Positions 30,798 to 38,998 are shown, counted from the first letter of the stretch. The stretch is 64,000 nt of DNA from Microbaculum marinisediminis (GCF_025397915.1 NZ_JALIDZ010000007.1:186001-250000); one strand, 5' to 3'. A program made the numbers and translations. The notes: generated by a model from the letters alone, not told the origin.

Positions 30798-31301
30798 TTG
30801 AGCGAGAAACGCCCGGTTGAGCATGACGGCGCGGCCAAGGTGATGAAGTCGATCCGGCGCATCGTGCGCGCCATCGATATGCGCTCGAAGAGGGTCGCGC
30901 GGGAAACGGGGCTCACCATCCCGCAGATCGTCATCCTGCAGGCGGTACGGGAACTGGGCGAGGTGACAACGGCGGCGTTGTCGAAACATGCCGATCTCAG
31001 TGCGGCCACCACCGTGACCATTCTCGACAAGCTGGAGAGCCGGGGACTGGTGACGCGTCGGCGCAGTGCCACCGACCGGCGCATTGTTCACACGGCACTG
31101 ACCGACGATGGCGACCGCATTCTCGCCGATGCACCGCCGCTGTTCAGCGAAGGATTCAGCCGGCGCTTCGCGGCCCTGTCCCGTGCCGATCAGGACACCG
31201 TGGTCGCGGCGTTCCATACCGTCGCCGATCTGCTCGATCCCGGCCCGATTGACGTCGACGTCGAGGCCGAGGAAGCACGGACGGTCCCGCTCCGTAGCTG
31301 A
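30798..31301 (+). CDS. MarR-family regulator next to the NAGGN genes
   Basis: A 167-residue winged-helix protein. The core includes LTIPQIVILQAVRELGEVTTAAL, recognition helix LSAATTVTILDKLESRGLV and the wing RRRSATDRRIVHTALTDDG. Helical dimerisation segments flank it. It is divergent from asnO and probably controls that operon and itself through the palindrome at 30736-30757. The start is TTG 30798 after GGAGAAGCAGG; ATG 30843 (MKSIRRIV) is an alternative that would remove an unconserved 15-residue leader. Confidence 0.88.
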   Translation: MSEKRPVEHDGAAKVMKSIRRIVRAIDMRSKRVARETGLTIPQIVILQAVRELGEVTTAALSKHADLSAATTVTILDKLESRGLVTRRRSATDRRIVHTALTDDGDRILADAPPLFSEGFSRRFAALSRADQDTVVAAFHTVADLLDPGPIDVDVEAEEARTVPLRS

Positions 31302-31667
31302 CATCGGGTAGGTCTCGGCGATACGGCCTCGATCGTGATCCGCGGCAAGGTACGGCCGTGGGTTGGCAAACAGGACCGGATCCGCCCCATGCCGACTTGG
31401 CCGTTCGCCAACCCTCGCGGACTGCCGGCGATATCGGTGGTTTCCACGCGGACAGCGGGCTGCCCCCTTCAAGACACGATTTTATGGTTTCGGGCAGGAA
31501 GCAGGAACGCCACGGCGTCCTTGTCATGACACGAAGCCTGCCAGTTCCGATGCGTTCTACGCCTGTTCGCCGGGCCTCACCCAAGAGGAGACGCTTGATC
31601 GAATGGCGGGTAGAGATAGTCGGTGTCGACGGCGGCTATACGGCCAAACGAAAAGAATGGCGAGGCC
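31302..31667. other. Intergenic stretch without a recognised gene
   Basis: The 366 bases between the MarR gene and the dehydrogenase gene contain short open frames on both strands, but none has a family-like protein, a good ribosome binding site or a codon pattern like its neighbours. I see no repeat, terminator hairpin with a T run, or RNA gene here. It presumably carries the dehydrogenase promoter and perhaps decayed sequence. Confidence 0.4.
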
Positions 31668-32603
31668 ATGACGACGAAACCGAAGATAAGCGTTGTTGGC
31701 GCCGGCCTGACGGGGCACGGCATAGCCTACCTGTTCGCCCGTGCCGGTCATCCGGTTGCCGTTTACGAGCCCGAGCCCGCAGTTCTGCGCACGCTGCCCG
31801 CGCGGCTGGAGGCGATCGCCGACCTCTTCGGCGACCATCGCGGGGTAGCGCGCCGGGTCGAGGCGGCAACGGATCTCGCCTTCTGCGTCGGCAATGCCGG
31901 TCTCGTCGTCGAGGCTGGGCCCGAGACCGTGCCGCTCAAGCAGGCTTTGTTCGCGGAACTGGAACGTATCACGCCGGCGGATGCGATCCTCGCATCGAAC
32001 ACCTCGGCCATACCGATCTCCGTCATAGCCGAGACGGTCAGGGACAAAGCTCGTGTGGTCGGGACCCATTTCTGGAACCCGCCGCATCTCGTGCCGCTGG
32101 TCGAGGTGGTGCAGATCGCCGATGAGAACCTGCCGGCGGTCGAATGGGTGATCGGCCTCCTGCGTGCGGCCGGCCGGCATCCGGTGCATGTGCGCAAGGA
32201 TATTCCCGGCTTCATCGGAAACCGCCTGCAGCATGCGTTGAAACGCGAGGCGATCGCGATGGTCGCCGCGGGTGTTTGTGACGCCGAGACGATCGACGAT
32301 GTGGTCAAGTTCGGCTTCGGCAGTCGCATGGGGGTGCTCGGTCCGATGGAGCAATCCGATCTCGTCGGCCTCGACCTTACGCGCAACATCCATGAAACGC
32401 TGATGCCGTCCCTCGACAACACGCCGCACCCCCATCCCTACCTCGTCCGCAAGGTCGAGGAAGGAAAACTCGGCATGAAGACGGGGGAGGGGTTCCGGAA
32501 ATGGACGCCGGAAACCGCGGAGGCGGTCCACAAGCGCCTGCGCGACACCCTGGTGGCGATCGCGCGGGCCCGGAAAGAGAGGACGGAATCCGGAGGCGGG
32601 TGA
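31668..32603 (+). CDS. 3-Hydroxyacyl-CoA dehydrogenase family protein
   Basis: A 311-residue NAD-dependent dehydrogenase. The Rossmann motif ISVVGAGLTGHGIAYLFARAG opens the protein, followed by LVVEAGPETVPLKQALFAELE, ASNTSAIPISVIAE with the conserved serine, and the catalytic histidine segment GTHFWNPPHLVPLVEVV. The C-terminal helical domain includes PGFIGNRLQHALKREAI and a GLDLTRNIHETLMPSL substrate loop. It could act on a short acyl-CoA or a beta-hydroxy acid in the lambda-crystallin/carnitine dehydrogenase branch. ATG 31668 is chosen over GTG 31623 because the family begins there. Confidence 0.88.
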   Translation: MTTKPKISVVGAGLTGHGIAYLFARAGHPVAVYEPEPAVLRTLPARLEAIADLFGDHRGVARRVEAATDLAFCVGNAGLVVEAGPETVPLKQALFAELERITPADAILASNTSAIPISVIAETVRDKARVVGTHFWNPPHLVPLVEVVQIADENLPAVEWVIGLLRAAGRHPVHVRKDIPGFIGNRLQHALKREAIAMVAAGVCDAETIDDVVKFGFGSRMGVLGPMEQSDLVGLDLTRNIHETLMPSLDNTPHPHPYLVRKVEEGKLGMKTGEGFRKWTPETAEAVHKRLRDTLVAIARARKERTESGGG

Positions 32604-32755
32604 GCCGTATCGCCGACGCGAGGCCCGACCGCGCGCCACGCCAATCCGGCATGGGCTGCCCGCGCCCACCGGGCAAGGAAGCCGCCCTAACCGATGCTTT
32701 CCGGGGCTATCTGTCGACCGTTCTGCTCGGCGCCTCGAACGCTCGGCCGAACCGG

Positions 32756-33202
32756 TCAGCGCACGACGGTGATCAGCGTGCTGCCCGGACCATGCCTCAG
32801 GACGAGGTCGAAAAGCGTCCGGGCGTGCTGGGGATCGAGCCGGACGCAGCCATGGGAGACGGGGCGACCGAGATTACGGGTCTCGTATGTGCCGTGGATG
32901 GCGTAGCCGCCATAGAAGAAGATCGAGTACGGCATCGGCGACCCGTTGTAGCGGGTGGAATACCAGGTGCGTTCGAGCCGTTTCGGGCGAAAGTGCCCGG
33001 TCGGCGTCCGGTATCCGCGTCGCGCCGTCGAGACCTTCCACGTGTAGGCCGGCCTGCCGCCGACGCTCACATGCATCCGCTGTTCGGAAATGTCGATGCG
33101 CACCGACACGCTGCCTGCGGCTGCGGGCTCTGCCGCAAGGATCGTGAGTGCGACAGCGACGACCGGGAAGAGACAGGCCGTCCATTTGCGAACCACTGAC
33201 AT
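32756..33202 (-). CDS. L,D-transpeptidase (YkuD domain)
   Basis: A 148-residue exported enzyme. A leader (hydrophobic residues 8-24, ending A-E-P-A-A-A-G) is followed by a minimal YkuD domain: IDISEQRMHVSVGGRPAYTWKVSTA, GYRTPTGHFRPKRLERTW, GYAIHGTYETRNLGRPVSHGCVRL. The conserved His and the catalytic Cys in SHGCVRL are present. It would form 3-3 peptidoglycan crosslinks or attach proteins to the wall. The gene is monocistronic, convergent with the dehydrogenase gene. Confidence 0.92.
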   Translation of the reverse strand: MSVVRKWTACLFPVVAVALTILAAEPAAAGSVSVRIDISEQRMHVSVGGRPAYTWKVSTARRGYRTPTGHFRPKRLERTWYSTRYNGSPMPYSIFFYGGYAIHGTYETRNLGRPVSHGCVRLDPQHARTLFDLVLRHGPGSTLITVVR

Positions 33203-33413
33203 CGCGGTCGGTCCGGCTGGCTAAGTGCACCTCGAACAACGCAATTCGACCAGAATTTTGTCATGAAATCCCAGAGATTTACAAGGGATAGAATGGTGCC
33301 GGTCGGTCACGTGTGATCGAGCGCGGTGCGCCCGAGGCCTGAGGCCTGAGACCTGAGACTAAGCCACCGTTTCCTGCCGGGTGGAGCGGGTTGGAGCCCG
33401 CCCCGGTCGTCCC

Positions 33414-33848
33414 CTAGACACTTTCCGCCTTGTCGGCGCCTGCGACGGTGGCGTTTTCCAGGAGCGCTTCGATCGCCTTCGCGTTGGTTGGACCGATCAG
33501 CGCACGCATTTCGGTCTCGTGCGTTTTGACCTTGCGCGACAGCTCTTCGAGTTGGGCGCTGCCGCGATCGGTAAGGTAGACGAGCACGCGGCGCTGATCG
33601 TTTTCGTCCGGGGCCCGGTGGACGAGTCCGTTGGCGACCATCCGGTCGATCATCTTGGTCAGCGCAGGGTGATTCATCAGAACGGTCGTGGCGAGTTCGC
33701 CCATCGAGCGCCCCTTCCGGTCGCGCAGCGCGTAGAGAACGCGCCACTGTTCGACCGAAACACCGGCTTTCTGCATGCTGTCCTCAAGGCGGTTATGCAG
33801 GAACCGGTGAATTCTGGCCACCAGATACGTCAGATTGTCCGCGCGCAT
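33414..33848 (-). CDS. MarR-family regulator beside the amide-uptake cluster
   Basis: A 144-residue winged-helix regulator. VSVEQWRVLYALRDRKGRSMGEL, recognition helix NHPALTKMIDRMVANGLV and wing RAPDENDQRRVLVYLTDRG are clear. It is divergent from the AmiC-like gene across a region containing the element at 33932-33976, which is repeated before the SPFH gene, so it is the best candidate regulator of the cluster. ATG 33848 (MRADNLTYLV) is preferred; an in-frame GTG at 33893 would add 15 residues. Confidence 0.88.
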   Translation of the reverse strand: MRADNLTYLVARIHRFLHNRLEDSMQKAGVSVEQWRVLYALRDRKGRSMGELATTVLMNHPALTKMIDRMVANGLVHRAPDENDQRRVLVYLTDRGSAQLEELSRKVKTHETEMRALIGPTNAKAIEALLENATVAGADKAESV

Positions 33849-33931
33849 TTTCCCTAGCCGTTTCCTCGATACGCCGGGCTGGATACCCGGCACGACCCAT
33901 CGAATTGCGTCCGAATAGGTTTGCTCATAAC

Positions 33932-33976
33932 ATGCTTAAATCGGAAAATGAAATAGGCCGCTAGCCGCACTTTTCC
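33932..33976 (+). promoter_or_regulatory. Shared AT-rich element, copy A, upstream of the AmiC-like gene
   Basis: The first 21 bases, from ATGCTTAAATCGGAAAATGAA, match copy B (from 35254) at 18 positions. Both copies then have GCTAGyCG followed by TTTTCC. Within copy A the inverted hexamers GGAAAA (33943-33948) and TTTTCC (33971-33976) are 22 bases apart. The site lies 36 bases before the AmiC-like ATG and 84 bases from the MarR start. A common operator or promoter is the simplest reading. Confidence 0.5.
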
Positions 33977-34011
33977 AGGGCGGCTCGGGGGCGACAAAAA
34001 GCAGGGGCTGC

Positions 34012-35103
34012 ATGGAAAAGTTAGCCCTTCGAACCGAGGGGGTGACCGCGCGCTCCGGAAGAGCGGAACGCGGTGAACAGGTGATCGCGGTTCTCGCGCC
34101 GATGAGCGGATCGGCCGGGATCTGGGGGCCGTCCTGCATTTCGTGCGCACAGATCGCGGTGGCGGAGGTCAACGAGGAGGGCGGCATCGCCGGCTCGCGG
34201 CTGGTGCCCTATTTCCTCGATTCCGATGACGGAAACGTGAGCGCGCTGGAAGCCGAGATCGCCGCCCTGATCCAGGAAAAGGCGATCGCGGCGATTGTCG
34301 GCATGAATGTCAGCTCGGTGCGCCAGCGCCTCAACAAGATCGTCGCCGGCCGCATACCCTATGTCTACACGCCGCTCTACGAGGGCAACGAGCATTCCCC
34401 CAACGTCTTCGCCATCGGCGAGACGCCCGCCGACCAGCTCGAGCCGGCGATCCGTCACCTGACCGAGACGCTGAAGGTGCGGAACTGGGCGCTGATCGGC
34501 AACGATTATGTCTGGCCGCGCTCCTCCCACGCGGTTGCGCGAAAGCGCATCGGCGAATGCGGCGGCGCGGTGGTTTTCGACGGATACGTCCCGTTCGGCC
34601 TGAAGAACGCCGAGTGGCTGGCGGAAAGGATCGCCCGGGCAAAACCGGACATCGTGCTGGTTTCGCTGGTCGGCCAGGACGCGGTGGAGTTCAACCGGGC
34701 CTTCGGGGCCATGGATCTGGACCGCAGGATGTTCCGCCTGTCGACCGCCGTCGACGAGAACGTGCTGCTGGCCACCGGTGAGGAGAACACCAAACGGCTC
34801 TTCGTGGCGTCGGGCTACTTCTCCGCGCTGAAGACCGACCCGAACGAGGCCTTCAAGGAGCGCTACTGCGCCAGCCACAACACCCATCCGCCGGTTCTCA
34901 ACGCCCTCGGCCAGTCGCTCTACGAAGGCGTTCATTTCTATGCGGAAATGCGGGCCAACCAGGTCCGCGGCCGCGGTCCGGGGCCGATCCGCTACCGTAG
35001 CGCCCGCTCAGGCACCTACCTCTCCAACGACCGCAAGGACCTGACGATCTACCTCTCCCGCGCCGACGGCCACCAGTTCGCCATCCTCGGCGAGCTCGCC
35101 TGA
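34012..35103 (+). CDS. AmiC-like amide/urea-type ligand-binding protein without a leader
   Basis: A 363-residue type I periplasmic-binding-fold protein. VIAVLAPMSGSAGIWGPSCISCAQIAVAEVNEEGGIAG, VGMNVSSVRQRLNKIVAGRIPYVYTPLYEG and VVFDGYVPFGLKNAEWLAERI resemble the AmiC/UrtA/FmdD branch. The N-terminus (MEKLALRTEGVTARSGRAERG) is charged and lacks any hydrophobic leader, so the protein should stay in the cytoplasm, as AmiC does when it senses amides for the Pseudomonas amidase operon. No ANTAR-type AmiR partner is nearby; the divergent MarR is the only regulator. It is separate from the exported receptor at 37151. Confidence 0.85.
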   Translation: MEKLALRTEGVTARSGRAERGEQVIAVLAPMSGSAGIWGPSCISCAQIAVAEVNEEGGIAGSRLVPYFLDSDDGNVSALEAEIAALIQEKAIAAIVGMNVSSVRQRLNKIVAGRIPYVYTPLYEGNEHSPNVFAIGETPADQLEPAIRHLTETLKVRNWALIGNDYVWPRSSHAVARKRIGECGGAVVFDGYVPFGLKNAEWLAERIARAKPDIVLVSLVGQDAVEFNRAFGAMDLDRRMFRLSTAVDENVLLATGEENTKRLFVASGYFSALKTDPNEAFKERYCASHNTHPPVLNALGQSLYEGVHFYAEMRANQVRGRGPGPIRYRSARSGTYLSNDRKDLTIYLSRADGHQFAILGELA

Positions 35104-35253
35104 GCGAAGTCTCGCCCGGAACTGGAAACAGTCGTCTCTCGCGTCGGTTCGGTCGCCGCCCGGTCGTCCGCCGTCGGCTTCCGTTTACCGCCCCGCCATC
35201 GCCTCTCCCTGCCCGCGTCGTGTGCAGTGGCGTATGCAACGTGCCCACGAATA

Positions 35254-35299
35254 ATGCTTGAATTGGAAAATAAATCACGCTAGTCGTTTTCCAATTCAA
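35254..35299 (+). promoter_or_regulatory. Shared AT-rich element, copy B, with a perfect 13-bp inverted repeat
   Basis: TTGAATTGGAAAA (35258-35270) and TTTTCCAATTCAA (35287-35299) are exact inverted copies 16 bases apart. The left half matches copy A at 33932. The site is 103 bases upstream of the SPFH gene start and stands out as AT-rich in a GC-rich intergenic region. It could be a regulator site, or a hairpin acting after the AmiC-like gene; recurrence upstream of another gene favours the first. Confidence 0.55.
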
Positions 35300-35401
35300 A
35301 TAAATCCACCGGGCCCGGCCCCTCCCGAACGGGGCGCCCGGAAGGATGCCCGACCTGAACCGATGCCGTACCCGGTCGGGTCGCGAAACGTGGAGGCTGG
35401 G

Positions 35402-37003
35402 GTGGTCTGGTTCCTTTCGCTCGTCGTCCTGATCGTCGTGATCGCGATCGTCATAGCGATCCTGAACCGGTTCTACGTGAAGTCGTCACGCGATACCGCG
35501 CTGATCCGCACGGGCGCCGGCGGCCGCCGCATCGTCATCGACGGCGGTGCCATGGCCTGGCCGTTCCTGCACAAGGTCGACCGCATGAACATGCGCGCGA
35601 TGCGTCTCACCATCGAGCGCGCCGGCGCGCAGGCGCTGATCACCGCCGACCGGCTCCGCGTCGACATGGCGCTGGAGTTCCACGTCCGCGTCCAGCCGAG
35701 CGAGGAGGGCATCGCGCGGGCCGCCCAGGCGCTGGGCGCCAAGGCCTTCCGCGAGGACGAGATGCAGGCGCTGCTCGCCCCCAATCTCGTCGACGCGGTG
35801 CAGGCCGAGGTCGCGGTGCGCACCATGGACGGGCTGCACGAGGACCGCAGCGGCTTCGTCGCCGCCGTCGCCGAGCGGCTCGCCGGCAAGCTCGACAGTT
35901 CCGGCCTGATGGTCGATTCGGTCTCCCTGGTCCGGCTCGATCAGACGCCGTTTTCCGCGCTCGACGATTCCAACGCCTTCAACGCGGTCGGCATGCGCCG
36001 CCTCGCCGAGGTGATCTCCGAGAACCGCCGGGCGCGCATCGACATCGAGACCGAGACCGACATCGCCATCCGCAAGCGCCAGCTCGAAGGCGTTCGCGAG
36101 CGGCTCGCCATCGAGCGCCAGCAGGAGGAGACAGAGATCGCCAAGCGCCTCGACGTCGAGCAGCGCAAGCTCCACGCCGATGCCGAGATCGAGACGGCGC
36201 GGGCCGCCTCCAACCGCGTCTCGGAGGAAGCGCGCATCGAGCGCGAACGCGAGATCAAGCAGGCCGAGATCGAACGCGACCTGCACCTGCGCAAACGCGA
36301 GATGGAGGCGTTGACCGAGGTCGAGACCCGCAAGCTCGACAACGCCATCCTCGTTGCCGCCAAGCGCGCCGAGGAAACTCTGCAGCAGGCCAAGACCGAG
36401 TCCGCCCGCGGTAAGGTGATCGAGGCGCAGGAAACCGTGCAGACCGCAAAGGATATCGCCGCCGCCGAACGTGCCCGCAAGCTCGCCCTCGTCAAGGCCG
36501 CCCAGGAGGCGGAGGTCGACGACAGGCGGGTCAAGTCGCAGGTCTCCTCGCTGCTCTCGGTGGCCAAGGCCGAGGGCCAGGCGGCCGCCGTCCGCGGCGA
36601 CGGCGAGCGCGACCGCCTGGTCGCCGAGGCGGTCGGCCGTCGCGCCCAGATCGAGGCCGAGAACCAGCAGTCCGAAGCCGTGCTCGCCGCCCGCCTGGAG
36701 ATGCACAAACTCGACCGCCTGCCCGAGATCACCGCGCAGATGATGAAGCCGGTCGAGAAGATCGACTCGATCCGCATCAACCAGATCGCGGGACTGGGCA
36801 ACGGCTCCGGCGGCGGTCAGGGCGCGACATCGCCGTTCAACCAGGCGCTCGAATCGATCCTCGGCATGTCTGTGCAGCTGCCGCTGATGAAGAAGATCGG
36901 CGACGAGATCGGCCTCGAGTTCGATCCGCAGATCGGCGGCCGCACCGCCGATGCCGCGGGGCGGGCGACCGCAGCGCAGCGCGTCGCCAAGAAAGACGAC
37001 TGA
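35402..37003 (+). CDS. Flotillin-type SPFH/band 7 protein
   Basis: A 533-residue protein with one N-terminal membrane helix (WFLSLVVLIVVIAIVIAIL), an SPFH domain (about residues 30-190: GGMAWPFLHKV-like segment, ITADRLRVDMALEFHVRV, VDSVSLVRLDQTPF), a long Glu/Arg/Ala coiled coil (about 210-420) and a flotillin-like C-terminus (LDRLPEITAQMMKPVEKIDSIRI). Such proteins oligomerise into membrane microdomain scaffolds. GTG 35402 is favoured because GGAGG sits five bases before it; ATG 35363 is possible. It lies in the middle of the amide-transport genes, which is unusual. Confidence 0.9.
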   Translation: MVWFLSLVVLIVVIAIVIAILNRFYVKSSRDTALIRTGAGGRRIVIDGGAMAWPFLHKVDRMNMRAMRLTIERAGAQALITADRLRVDMALEFHVRVQPSEEGIARAAQALGAKAFREDEMQALLAPNLVDAVQAEVAVRTMDGLHEDRSGFVAAVAERLAGKLDSSGLMVDSVSLVRLDQTPFSALDDSNAFNAVGMRRLAEVISENRRARIDIETETDIAIRKRQLEGVRERLAIERQQEETEIAKRLDVEQRKLHADAEIETARAASNRVSEEARIEREREIKQAEIERDLHLRKREMEALTEVETRKLDNAILVAAKRAEETLQQAKTESARGKVIEAQETVQTAKDIAAAERARKLALVKAAQEAEVDDRRVKSQVSSLLSVAKAEGQAAAVRGDGERDRLVAEAVGRRAQIEAENQQSEAVLAARLEMHKLDRLPEITAQMMKPVEKIDSIRINQIAGLGNGSGGGQGATSPFNQALESILGMSVQLPLMKKIGDEIGLEFDPQIGGRTADAAGRATAAQRVAKKDD

Positions 37004-37034
37004 CGATGCATCGGGTCGAACCGGACAGACACGT

Positions 37035-37067
37035 TCCGTCTCCCACTCGTCCCCGCTTGCGCGGGAA
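37035..37067 (+). repeat. Relic of the 544-619 repeat family
   Basis: TCCGTCTCCCACTC (37035-37048) is identical to 531-544, and both are followed by a CCCGC/GCGGG hairpin ending in GGGAA. Only one arm is present here. It lies 32 bases after the SPFH gene stop. Confidence 0.45.
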
Positions 37068-37150
37068 CGGGTGCCGGAGCGGTGGCCCGGGCGCATCAGC
37101 GCAGCAGGGGACTATTCCAACGAACATCTGGACCAGCAGGGAGAACTGGA

Positions 37151-38389
37151 ATGACTAGCATCAACAGGCGTTCGGTGCTCAAGGGGGGCGTCGTCCTGAC
37201 GGTAGGTGCGCTGGCGGCACCCTCGATCGGCGGCCGCGCGCTGGCGGCGGACACGATCAAGCTCGGCTCGATCCTCGATACATCGGGCATCTTCGATGCC
37301 TACGGCAAGCCGATGGACATGGCCATGCGGCTCGCGGTCGACCAGATCAACGCGGCCGGCGGCCTCAACGGGCAGCAGATCGAGGTCGTGTCCTACGACA
37401 CCCAGTCGGACATGGCGCTCTACACCCAGTACGCCCAGCAGCTGACCCGCAAGGACAAGACCGACGTCGTCCACGGCGGCATCCTGTCGGCCTCGCGCGA
37501 GGCGATCCGCCAGATCCTGCGCAAGGCCAAGATGCCGTATTTCTACAACGTGCTCTACGAGGGCGGCGTCTGCGACCGCAACATCGTCGTGACGGGCGTC
37601 ACGCCGGCCCAGCAGGTGGAGGTGCTGGTTCCCGCCGCGATCAAGAAATGGGGCCCGAAGGTCTACATCCTGGCGGCCGACTACAATTACGGCCAGATCA
37701 CCGCGCGCTGGATGGAGAAATACGCCAAGGATGCCGGTGGCGAGGCCGTCTCGACCGATTTCTTCCCGCTCGACGTCGCCGACTTCGGCTCGGCCATCGC
37801 CAAGATCCAGCAGGCCGCGCCCGACGTGATCCTGTCGGCGCTGGTTGGCGGCAACCATCTGTCGTTCTACCGCCAGTGGGCGGCCTCCGGCATGAAGGAC
37901 AAGATCCCGCTGGCCTCGACGACGCTGGGCGTCGGCAACGAGCACAAGGTGCTGACCCCGGAGGAAGGCAACGGCATCCTGGTCGCCTACAACTACGCCC
38001 CGGCGATCGAGACGCCCGAGAACCAGGCCTTCCAGAAGGCGTGGACCGATAAGTACGGCGACACCAGCCTGATCCACGAGATCGCCGTCTCCAACTACCA
38101 GGGCATCCAGGTCTGGGCCGAGGCGGTCCGCCAGGGCGGGGGAACCGGATCCGAGGCGATCACCTCGGCGATCGAGGGCGGGCTCTCCATCGTCGGGCCC
38201 GGCGGCAAGGTGACGATCGATCCCAAGACCCATCACGCGACCCTCGACGTCCATTTGATGGAGTTCGAGAACCAGCAGATGAAGGTCCTGGAGAACTTCG
38301 ACCAGCGCCCGCCGATCGACACCCAGGCAGTGTGCGATCTGCAGGCAAATCCGGACGACAACACCCAGTACGAGATCAAGATCGACTGA
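37151..38389 (+). CDS. Exported substrate-binding protein of the second Liv-type importer (urea/amide type)
   Basis: A 412-residue binding protein with a Tat-like leader (INRRSVLKGGVVLTVGALAAPSIGGRALA). The mature part starts DTIKLGSILDTSGIFDAYGKPM and continues with type I fold motifs: QIEVVSYDTQSDMALYTQYAQQL, GILSASREAIRQILRKAKMPYFYNVLYEGG, VLVPAAIKKWGPKVYILAADYNYG. The YNxLYEGG and ADYNYG phrases place it near UrtA/FmdD/AmiC proteins, pointing to an amide or urea-like ligand. The likely permease genes begin only after a 609-base gap filled with repeats. Confidence 0.88.
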   Translation: MTSINRRSVLKGGVVLTVGALAAPSIGGRALAADTIKLGSILDTSGIFDAYGKPMDMAMRLAVDQINAAGGLNGQQIEVVSYDTQSDMALYTQYAQQLTRKDKTDVVHGGILSASREAIRQILRKAKMPYFYNVLYEGGVCDRNIVVTGVTPAQQVEVLVPAAIKKWGPKVYILAADYNYGQITARWMEKYAKDAGGEAVSTDFFPLDVADFGSAIAKIQQAAPDVILSALVGGNHLSFYRQWAASGMKDKIPLASTTLGVGNEHKVLTPEEGNGILVAYNYAPAIETPENQAFQKAWTDKYGDTSLIHEIAVSNYQGIQVWAEAVRQGGGTGSEAITSAIEGGLSIVGPGGKVTIDPKTHHATLDVHLMEFENQQMKVLENFDQRPPIDTQAVCDLQANPDDNTQYEIKID

Positions 38390-38399
38390 TCGCGATCGG

Positions 38400-38426
38400 C
38401 GGGGCGGGGCTTTTTGGCCCGCCCCG
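38400..38426 (+). terminator. Strong GC hairpin after the binding-protein gene
   Basis: CGGGGCGGG (38400-38408) pairs with CCCGCCCCG (38418-38426). The T run (TTTTT) is in the loop, not after the stem, so it is not a canonical intrinsic terminator. In binding-protein-dependent operons such stems often stabilise the upstream message and reduce permease expression. Confidence 0.4.
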
Positions 38427-38620
38427 TACCGGTGCCGTCGCCAGCGCCCCGGGGCCGGTCGGCCAGTCCCGATCGAGCAGGCCCGGTTGGGCTGGGCGTC
38501 GGAACGGAAGAGGTTCGCCCGGAAGCGGGCCCGATTTGGATGGAGACCCGACGCTGGATGGAGACGTTGGAAACCGCACCCGCCATCGCCCGCCGTACTG
38601 CCCGGCGCTTCCTTGTCGCC

Positions 38621-38740
38621 CATGGTTCGAGACGCGGTCTGTCGCCCGCTCCTCACCATGAGGGTGTCCGTGTTCCGGCGTCCGCCACAAGCTCCGTCCT
38701 CATCCTGAGGAGCGGCGACGCCGCGTCTCGAAGGATGGGA
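38621..38740. repeat. Palindromic dispersed repeat (Rhizobiales-like type)
   Basis: The segment CATGGTTCGAGACGCGG..GCTCCTCACCATGAGG (38621-38663) returns in inverted orientation as CCTCATCCTGAGGAGCGGCG..CGCGTCTCGAAGGATGGG (38698-38739), imperfectly matched. The phrases CTCATCCTGAGGAGC and CGCGTCTCGAAGGATGGG are, from memory, common intergenic elements in Bradyrhizobium and Rhodopseudomonas relatives. No coding role is apparent. Confidence 0.6.
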
Positions 38741-38858
38741 GTTGCGCGAGGCGGCAGCGCGTCGCCCTGTAGCCCCGGCGGAGTTCATCCTCGGGCAGGC
38801 AAAAGGACGGACCTGGTAATGCGCGGCGCGGGCGAGGCCGACGTACGAACCACAACCG

Positions 38859-38942
38859 TCATGCCCGGACTTGTCCCGGGCATCCATGACAACGGTCTCC
38901 AGCTTTCGTGTTCATGGATTGCCGGGACAAGCCCGGCAATGA
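38859..38942. repeat. Second palindromic dispersed repeat pair
   Basis: TCATGCCCGGACTTGTCCCG.. (38859-38889) and TCATGGATTGCCGGGACAAG.. (38912-38942) are imperfect inverted copies 31 bases long around a 22-base loop. The sequence type (CATGCCCGG/CTTGTCCCGGGCATCCATG) is widely dispersed in alphaproteobacterial intergenic regions as I recall. It ends 56 bases before the permease start. With the hairpin at 38400 and the repeat at 38621 it accounts for much of the 38390-38998 gap. Confidence 0.6.
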
Positions 38943-38998
38943 CAGGTCGAGATTGCCGCGTGACCCGTCCTCGGCCGGCAGCAAGATGAGGTGAAGCG

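Noticed and set aside
31357-31671. Short open frames between the MarR and dehydrogenase genes
   Set aside because: No family resemblance, no clear ribosome site, overlapping frames on both strands.
35258-35401. Possible upstream start of the SPFH gene at ATG 35258
   Set aside because: It would translate through the inverted repeat and give an unconserved leader before the membrane helix; GTG 35402 with GGAGG fits better.
38400-38426. Canonical intrinsic terminator
   Set aside because: The T run lies in the loop and no T tract follows the stem, so it is kept only as a hairpin with low confidence.
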